Shown: positions 53,868-61,900 of the stretch, in pieces | How the letters are laid out: each line of letters begins with the position of its first letter | How positions within the stretch are numbered: the first letter of the stretch is position 1 | From: Edaphochlamys debaryana | Lineage: Eukaryota; Chlorophyta; Chlorophyceae; Chlamydomonadales | Assembly (NCBI GenBank): GCA_016858145.1 | Contig: JAEHOE010000122.1 | Coordinates: 124,001-188,000, forward strand | DNA length: 64,000 bases | Direction: 5' to 3' | Translations under genes and position numbers: made by a program | Notes under the pieces: model-generated | What the model saw: only the letters and a program-made list of their open reading frames with translations | Databases searched by the model: none | Told to the model about the DNA's origin: nothing

Positions 53868-55614
53868 ATGGCGGCACCTGCAGGCCCACCTGCGCAAGTG
53901 CGCAAGGAGTACCAGCTCCCAGCAGGGCCAAAGCTCATTATCTTCAAGGGCAGTATTCCCGACTGGCCTAAAATGCAGCACGAGAGGCCCGATAAGGTAC
54001 TACCAATGGCAGTCGTCAACGCAGGTAGGTTTGTGGCCCGTGGAGCGAAACATGCGCAGGGTCCATGGCTCCGGGCCGCGCGGCCTTGAGGTGAGCCCGA
54101 CGCAAACGCTGCATTACGTACTCAAATGTGCAGCCAATCAACGACTCTGCGGAGGCGGTGGTGTCGACGGAAGTGAGTTTGGGCATGGTGTGTGTGGTGT
54201 CTCGCGAGGGGCCCTGCATCACGTGCTGCTGCCACTGCTTGCAGTGATTCATGCCAAGGCGGGCCCGGAGCTAGCGAAGGAATGTATAGCCAAACCCGAA
54301 GTGCGGCCAGGCATCCGCTGTCCCACGGGCGAAGCGGTGGAGACCAAGTGAGCTGCGCGGGGGCTGCCTGTTACCATACGCCCACGGGGCGTTCCAAGGC
54401 ATGGAGGAGCTGCAGGAGAGGGGTGGGAGAAAGGGGTTTTTGACCCCTGGAGGCGGGCCAACCATGCCACTTCCGTGCCAGACCCCTCTGCGTCACATAC
54501 CCCCGTCACAGGGGCTACAACTTTATGACTGACTACATCATCCACACGTGCGGGCCCGTGTACGCAAAGGAGCGTGAGCAGGAGTGCGAGCGGGACCTCA
54601 CAAACGCCTACCGCAACTCTCTCAATAAGGTGCGCAGGGGGCAGCCGGCGGTCGGGGCAACCAGTGAGGTCCCAAACAGAATAATTTATCTGTCCCGCCA
54701 ACCCGTAACTCGCCGCTCAAGATAAAAAAACCATACCACTCGTCCACCTACCGCAGGCCCAGCAGCTCGGGGTGGCGTGCGTAGCGTTCGCCGCCATCTC
54801 CACCGGTGTGTATGCGTACCCCTTCCGAGACGCAACGAAGGTGCGCCGCCTCTCGTCCGCTCACCTCCGTCGGGGTCCTCGGGCTTTGCAGTCGGACGCA
54901 CGCTGCTCTCCTGATCGTCGCTGTCATGGCAGCTTACAGCCGTGCGCGGTGCTGCACTGTGCCCCTCGCGCCCTCAGGTGTCCCTGACCGTGCTCAAGGA
55001 CGCGCGGCCACCGGTGCAGGAGGTGTGGGTGGTGCTCTTCACGCAGGGTGAGCTGGTGTGGCCTGGGGCCCTGGAGCATGCTGTGTCGTGCAATCCTATC
55101 GTCCCCAACGGACCAGTCACCAGCTAGCCGAGCCTTTCCAGCGCCATGGCGCACCTCGCATCCGCCGGCATTCGCCTGTTGGCCCGCTTCACCGCTCCTG
55201 CGTCTGACGGACTGCCCATCCCCCCGCCAGGCGATTTCGACACGGCCACGGGTCTGGCGGAGGAGCTGGGGCTGCCCCTGTACGACCCAGCCATGGCCCC
55301 GCACATACGCTCCAGCGCCGCACAGGTGGGGCCCGGGGCCGCGGGGGCTGCATGGCGGGAGCGCACGCGGACTCAGTCCGCCATCCCTGGCCTGTGCCTG
55401 ACCCGGTGCCTGCCTGCCGCACGAAGTCACACCTTCAATTACACCCCCTCGAACACCAACTGCTGAACATGCTTCCTGGGTCGACGGCCCTCTGCCTCGC
55501 TGCCCGCAGCTCCACACGCCCGTGCTGCAGCACGCCACCAGCTTCTCACACCCCGACTTCCTCAACCGCGTCGCGCCGGTGGTGGCGGGCGGCGGCGGCG
55601 GGGGCCTGCGCTGA
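53868..55614 (+). CDS. Macro-domain protein (ADP-ribose binding or deacylating)
   Basis: The family signature is clear: VVNAANQRLCGGGGVDG, MIHAKAGPEL, RCPTGEAVETKGYNFMTDYIIHTCGP and later GVACVAFAAISTGVYAYPF and VWVVLF. Macro domains bind ADP-ribose; the MacroD-type loop GGGGVDG is found in enzymes that remove mono-ADP-ribose or O-acetyl-ADP-ribose. Exons: 53868-54024, 54134-54172, 54245-54347, 54512-54629, 54757-54840, 54978-55047, 55231-55325, 55510-55614. They sum to 771 nt, 256 residues, stopping at TGA 55612-55614. About 55 residues follow the macro domain and end in a Gly run. The same frame stays open for another 308 codons after the TGA. The start is the first ATG in frame and precedes the first strand at a normal distance. 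No transit peptide is evident. Confidence 0.87.
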
Positions 55615-56541
55615 CGGGGCCCCGAGCCGGGGGGGCCTGCACGGAGCTCCCCGCTGGGCCAGCAGTCGCAGGCGCAGCGGGGTGACTCAGCCCCGAGCTC
55701 AGAGGGTCTGGAGGAAATCAGGCCGGGCCCTGGCGTGCTTTCAGGCCGCGTCCAGGGCCAAGGGGAGGTGGGGGAGGACGAGGTGGTGGAGGGGAGGCGC
55801 AGCTCCACGACGGGCCAGGGCGGCGGGCCCAAGCCCATGGGCTTCGCGGCCATGGTCAAATCCATGCGCGGGTCCCCGGGGGCCGGCGGCGGCGGCGGTG
55901 GCGGCGGCGGGGATCTGCTGGCGGCGGGCGGGCCCAGCAGCATGGCCCGCGCCAGCAACCCCGGCGGCGGCGGCCGACTGAGCGGCAACGGCCGCGTCAG
56001 CAACCGCAGCAGCGCCAGTCAGGCGCAGGGTGCAGCGGCGGCGGCCGGAGGGCAGGACAGCGACGATGACGGGGACGCGAACGCGCGCTCGCACCCGCCG
56101 TCGCCGCCCAACCGCCCCGGCGGCGGCGGCGGGCTGGTGGCGGCGCACCTCTTGGCCGGCGTCAATGGGCGGCACGGCTCCGCCAGCAGCACGGGCTCGC
56201 GCTCCAACGCGCCCGCGCCGCCGCCGCCGCTGCCCGGGTCCCCCATGTCGTACTCCCAGCTGCCCGGCGCCGCCTCGGACAGCCCCAGCCGGCCGCCGCA
56301 GCTGCACACGCCCAACCCGGGGGGTTCCGCGGCGCAGGTCAGCCGGCCCAGCACGCCGCTGCTGAACTTCCCGCCGCCGGCAACGTCGCTCAAGGACGGG
56401 ATCCCGCTGGAGAGCCCCAACTCGGCGGCGCTCATGGCGCGGCTCAAGCCGCCCTCACACCGCGGCCACGGGCCGGGGCCGGTGGCGGGCACGCCGGCGC
56501 CGTCCATGGTGGGGGGGCTGCAGAAGGGCGGGGGGCTGTGA
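55615..56541 (+). other. Long open frame continuing the macro gene frame after its TGA
   Basis: From 55615 to the TGA at 56539 there is no stop in the frame of the macro exon. The translation is low complexity but looks like real algal disordered protein: Ser/Pro/Gly/Ala-rich with acidic and phospho-type patches (GGQDSDDDGDANARSHPPSP, RPSTPLLNFPPPATSLKDG, LKPPSHRGHG). It has no ATG near its start. It may be the true C-terminus of the macro protein, reached through a short unrecognised intron that removes the TGA, or only GC-rich 3' UTR. Confidence 0.45.
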
Positions 56542-57034
56542 GGAGGGAGAGGAGAGAGGGTAGGGGCAGGGGAGGGCGGTGGGGGCGGGGGGTGTACCGG
56601 TGTGTGCGGGGAGCGTTGTGGTTTGCAGGCTCAGGGAGAGGGGCAGGAGGGCGTTTTACGTTCTGCGCGCGGTGAGCGGAGCGGCATGGTTTGAAGCATG
56701 ACTAAATACACGGGCTGACTACCGGTACATCAGAGTTGACTGACGGTACACTTGCCTGACATGCACGCGTGAGATGCTGTTACGGACACACGTAGGACAA
56801 CCCCTGATGGGGACGGCGGGGAGACCGTTAAGGACGCAGAGAAGGCCAAGGTGTGCGAGAGAAGGCGAAGGAAGCGATGGTGAAGGGCTGTGTCTGATCA
56901 GTCACAGTGCTGGGTGGCAGTGAACTTTGCATGGGTGAATCCCGGATGGGGGAACCCCAATTGGCTTGAACAAGGCCTCTTGGACCGGCGGGGATAGTTT
57001 GCTACTCACACTTCAGTCCGCATAGCACCACAGA

Positions 57035-57065
57035 CTCCCGCGGGGACCAACAGGCCCCGCGGGAG
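57035..57065 (+). repeat. Perfect 11-bp inverted repeat with 9-base loop
   Basis: CTCCCGCGGGG at 57035-57045 is matched exactly by CCCCGCGGGAG at 57055-57065. In RNA this would be a very stable hairpin just upstream of the ATG at 57071. Confidence 0.85.
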
Positions 57066-57399
57066 CTGCCATGAAGACCAATTCCGTTGTGAAGACCACG
57101 CTGGAGGCGGTGTGTCACAAGGGCCGCTACCGTGACGCAATCCAGCAGCTAGTTAAATGGGGCACGCTGGTGTACGCCCAGCGCTTGTCATGGGTGACTT
57201 GCCAAAGGGTGCTGGACAGAGGCAGGACGTGGGACGGCGTCAGCTTAGTTCTTACGCAAATGCTGCCACTGCCCCCCATGAGTTGCCCCAAGCCCCGCGA
57301 GGCTCTGATCATTGCGCATCGCCCGACGGCGCAGGCGTCATGCGGCAGTAAACGACAATCCTCACGTTGGTGCGCCTCAGCTGTCAGCTCCAACCTCGT

Positions 57400-57404
57400 T
57401 TACA
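57400..57404 (-). terminator. Candidate polyadenylation signal for the reverse-strand gene at 57.9 kb
   Basis: Reverse TGTAA about 490 nt beyond the stop at 57891. Confidence 0.4.
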
Positions 57405-57890
57405 TAAGCGCATCCCGACGGAAGCTTGGAATACCGCTACCCGCCACCACCCTGCGCCGAAGAGCCTGACGGCGGCGGCTCAGCCCAAAAAGCATGGACA
57501 GCCACAAGTCTTCAATCCCGTCCAAATGCCCAGAGTTACCAGCCATGCATGGGAGCCTCCCTCGCCCCACGCACCACCTGCCAGGCACACCCTCCGCCGC
57601 TGCTGTTTTGTTTTATCGCTACAGAGCACTCGCTCGACCTGCGACTGCACCCGCTTCCCCCAGACTTGGACAGGAGCGTCAGCCAGGCAACTACACGAAG
57701 GGGTCCAGGCCAGATGGCCTCACGCTGTCCAGGGTCGCCCAGGGGTGCCGATCCCAGCCTCTCGGGTCACAATGCTGCTGCGGTAGCATACGAGCAGCTG
57801 GGTCGACCTTGGCATTGACGAGGACGGCACCCAACCTTGGACATCTTGTATCCCCGCCCGGCCAGGAACACGGGCGTTCCTGTATCCGCC

Positions 57891-58738
57891 TCACAAGCGC
57901 ACGCCCAGGAAGGCGCCAATCGCGCTCCGGCGCTCATCGACGGAGGATCCGGGAGTCGTGAGCTGCTCCTCGTAGAAGCTCTCCACTGCGGCGATCTCGG
58001 CCTCCGTCAGTTGTCGCAACGAGTCCACCGTCGACAGGGACAGGGACAGGCTGTCGGGCGGCGCGGCTCCCGGGGCTGCCGCAGAGGCAGAGCCCGCCGG
58101 CTTCTCCTTCACGACCACCTGCAGCTTGTCGGTGCGTGTCCACGGCGCGGATGTTGTAGACGCGGGCCAGCGTATTCTTGTGCTGGACAGCCTTCAGCTC
58201 GCTGAGTTGGTGCTCGTAGGAGTCCTCTAGCTGCTTCACCCCTGAGGCGAGGTGGATTGGGCCGACGCCTGATGTTTTAAGGTGCCGCGCTCCGCAGATC
58301 CCGCCATTGTGTCCGGCCCCGTGTTCCGCCCTAGGTACCGCAGCCCCCGCCCCCAGAGGCCTCTGTGGTCACCTGAGAAGGCACGCAACGCCAGGAACTC
58401 GTTGCGGGCCAGCTTGGCGATGTCTCGTTCGGAGATGCTGCCCGACTCCGCCGCTGCTGCCGCTGCTACGAGGCCCAGAGCAGGATAAAAGCGGTGTGCG
58501 TACAAGCTCGCAAGCCCTGCACAAGGCCTATCAGCTACGGGCGCTCGAACGAAAGTCGACCTCGAGACTGACTTTCGATGCCGATCGCCCTGTGCTTGGC
58601 CATCGCTATCGCCGCGACAGTCTTCTCGGTCACGTCTGCCGCGCTGTTCATCGCCGGGTGCTCCACGTATGGGTGCGTGTGGACATAGTGTCCGCGAATA
58701 ATGGTGCAGTTAAATGCCGGGATGTATGGCTGGTCCAT
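57891..58738 (-). CDS. Unrecognised small, mostly helical protein (frameshifted in this sequence)
   Basis: I do not recognise the family. Three exons are supported: 58573-58738 (MDQPYIPAFNCTIIRGHYVH, then VTEKTVAAIAMAKHRAIGIE), 58373-58465 (ISERDIAKLARNEFLALRAFS) and 57891-58241. The donor GTCAGT and acceptors keep phase. In the last exon the reading frame starts as GVKQLEDSYEHQLSELKAVQ and runs to AVDT, where four extra bases near 58131 shift it. Without them it would continue as DKLQVVVKEKPAG through SLRQLTEAEIAAVESFYEEQ to the stop at 57891-57893, giving about 201 residues. The protein has a short N-terminal segment, amphipathic helices and an Ala/Pro/Ser linker, with no signal peptide or membrane segment. 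It lies 230 bp downstream of the RecQ stop on the same strand. Confidence 0.55.
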
Positions 58739-58968
58739 TGCGCGGAAAAATGGCTCTCAAGCGAGCTGTGGTGCAGCGACGGTACAAATGCGTGATGGGG
58801 GCGGACAGGAGCAGGACAGAGGGCGGACAGGAGCATACGTCATCTCATTCCACCTCAGCAAGTTCATCCCGGCCGCCAGGGCAATGCCGCCATCCCGCTT
58901 CCCCGCTGCTCTCCCCCACGCCTTCACCCCACCCAGCGACACGATGGTCCTATCCCCTGCCCCTGCCC

Positions 58969-61900
58969 CTACCCCTGCCCCTGCGCAGGCGCGGGCCCTT
59001 CCGGCAGCTGCACCTTCCACGCCGCCACCGCCCCCCGCGCCGCCGCTGCCACCGCCGCCTCGGGCCGCTTGCCCAGCTTGTTCACCCGCCGCCCCACCCC
59101 GCCCGCCCGCACCGCCTCCGGAGTCACGGCCACCGAGCCCAGGGCCGCCAGTCGGGAGGCCGCCAGGGCGGCGGCCGAAGAGGAGGAAGCGGAAGCGTCG
59201 CTGCCGGAAGGTGGAGGAGCCACTCCAGCCCCTGGCCCTGCCCCGGCCCCGGCCCCTGTGCTGGGGCCCAAGAGGGCCTCGATGGCGGAGAGCTCGGCCT
59301 GGGGCCAACAGAAGCGGGGTTGTGAGGGTGTGGGCCACGACGGAAGGAACAGTACCGGCCTACAGTACAGGCCACGGGGCAGATCACCAGCCCCTCGCGC
59401 CCTGCGCTTACCCGAATCCCTCCTTGCACCCCGCCCCTCCGTGCCCCCCTCCTCCTACCTGTAGCACCTCGGGCACCAGTGCGGCCGCCGCGGGGCACGC
59501 CCCCGCCCCCGCCCCCGCGCCGCCGCCCTGCGCCGCCCCCGCCCCCGCCTGCGGTAGCAGGGCCAGGGCTGATGGCGCCCCCCGCGCCCGCGTGAGCAGT
59601 GCGGCCATGCGGGACATCCACTGCTGCCGGGGCGGGCCGCGGGGGCCGTGCACGTCGGACTCCACGGCGGCGGCCAGGCGGTGCAGCTGGAGGGGTGGGG
59701 TGGGGTAGGGTTGGGGGGAGGGGAGGTGTTGGGAAGGGGAAGAGAGGGTCGCCGCGGGGTTCGGAGCTGGCCGAGACCGAGGAGATTTGGAGGGTGCAGG
59801 CCGAGAGGCAATGAGGATGCCCGTAGGAAGGGGGACAGGCTGCCCGCCCCGCCCTGCCCTTCCAGCCATGCGGTCTTCCCCTGTCCCGCCACCGGGGACC
59901 GGGCGCTCACCAGCCCCTCCTCCAGGCCGCTGCAGGCTCCGTTGCCCGCCAGCGCCGCCGCCAGCTTGGCCACGGCCTTGGAGCGGGCGGCAGCGTCGGG
60001 GGGCGCGCCTCCCCCGCCCCCTCCCCCTCCTCCCCCACCGCCCCCGCCTCCTCCCGCCATCATTCGGTCCACCAGGTCGCCTGCGGCCGGCAGGCGGTAG
60101 CAAGGGGGCTTGGCAAGTGGCATGCAAGGGCAGGGCAGGCCCGACCAGACCCGCGCCCGCAAGAGCACACGCGCCTCATCCAATTGCCCCCCGCCCACTC
60201 CAGCCTCACCCCCCGCCTCCCGCGTCTTGCGCTCATGCTCCCGCTCCCGCGCCTCCAGAGCCGCGAAGTAGCGACCGTTCACCGCCCCGCCCGCGCCCAC
60301 GGCCCCGCCGGCAGCCGCGCGGGCATAGGCTGCGGCGCTGCGCGCCTCCGCCGCACCGGGGGGCGGGGACTCGCGGCGGCCGGGCTGCAGAGGCGTGACA
60401 CGGATGGGGTTTTGGGAGGGGGGATCGTGTGGGCCTCGCGTGCATGCACAGACCCAAGTTCTAATGGCATCTCAACACCGCAACCCTCCCTCCCAAGGGC
60501 TGAGGGACAGCCGTTCCCCACCATACATGGCTCGTGCGGAAGCCGGGTCTGCCATCATCTGCCACCCGCTCCACTTTCAGCCCTTGCCACACTGCTAGCC
60601 CCCAGCCCCCATGCCCCTCGCACTCTCTAGACTCCGGGAAACACCTCCCCGCTAGCACCCTACACGGAACCCCCCGCCCCCTGGCCACCCACCGCGTGGT
60701 AGCTGGGCCCAGCGTCCTCTTCGTCCTTGCCCTCGCCCTCCTCGCCTCCGCCGCCGCCGCCCCGCACAGCGAACATGTCCCCTTCCTCATCCTCCCCAGG
60801 GCCCCTGCGGAAAGCGAGGTGCGCGGGGAGGGGGCACGCATGTTTAGGCTCTGGATGGTCCCAAGTACCGACGCTGCAGCTGCCAGTCTGAGCGGCTGGC
60901 GTTTCCCAAACACATGTCGGTTCATGCCTGACATGAACCATGGCTTCAAACCTGACAAGCTGCTGCGCTGCTGACCAAGAACGCCCATCACACCCATCAC
61001 AATGCCCATCACCTTCCCCCAAGGATCTCCCCCCCGCACCTGCGGAAGCGCCGCGCCGCCAGCTGCAGCTCCGCCTCCTGCAGCTGCCGCAGCTGCGTCT
61101 CAACCGCCTGCGGTTGGCGGTGGGCGGTTAGCGGTTGGTGGAGCACCAACCTAATGCCCTCGCCCGACGACGCCCCGCAAGACCTGGGCCCCACCCCCAC
61201 GTCTGCCCCTCCCCTGACCCTCCTCCACCCTTCCCCTCCCCACCCCGCACACACCCGCCTCCCGCACACATGAAGGAACGCCCTCTCCCGCCCAGCCCAG
61301 CCCCATTCTCGCCCCCCGAAAGCCCCCCTGGCCCCCACCTGGGGGTCCCGGCAGAAGTCGCAGCCCGCGCCGTGGCCGTCCCCGGTGCCCGCGCACGGCC
61401 CCGGGGTGGAGCGCTCGCCGAAGTGGAGCAGCAGCGCCCGCCGGCGGCAGCCCGCGGCCCGGGCCCAGTCCACCACCTCGCCAAAGGCCTGGCCGAGGGA
61501 AAGGAGGAGGGGAGGGAAAGGGGTGAGGGGAGGGGAAAGGGGAGGATGATGGGGCGGGGTGAGGAAGGGCGGCGGTGGTGAGTGCGAAGGGCACCGAGGT
61601 GTGAGATGGGGCATGTGGGTCGCATGTGGGTCGGATCATTCGGATGTGGGTCGGATGTGGGTCGGATCTGGGAGGGGGCTCCTCGTGGTGGGGCAGATGT
61701 GATCTGGAGGGTGGCAAACGACTTGGCGTGTGGTCAGCATGTACGCGTGATTGGTATGCGGCCCCAGACCAGTCCCCTTGTACGGCCCACCGTCCCTCGA
61801 CCACGTCCGTTGCGCGGGGCATGTGGGTCGGATTCCAGATATTGCATGGCAACCCCATGCCTGATCCATGCGCTTCAATTGTGTGCGTTCGCGCATCTGG

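Larger units (their letters stand above)
56542..57890. other. Convergent region between macro gene and the 57.9-58.7 kb gene
   Basis: 1.35 kb. It contains a perfect 11-bp hairpin (57035-57065) and, six bases later, a forward ATG frame of 132 codons (57071-57469) starting MKTNSVVKTTLEAVCHKGRY that I cannot assign. A reverse TGTAA lies at 57400-57404. No other gene is seen. Confidence 0.45.

Noticed and set aside
59787..60398. Forward proline/arginine-rich frames over the RecQ linker
   Set aside because: They are complements of the Gly/Ala-rich RecQ exons on the reverse strand.
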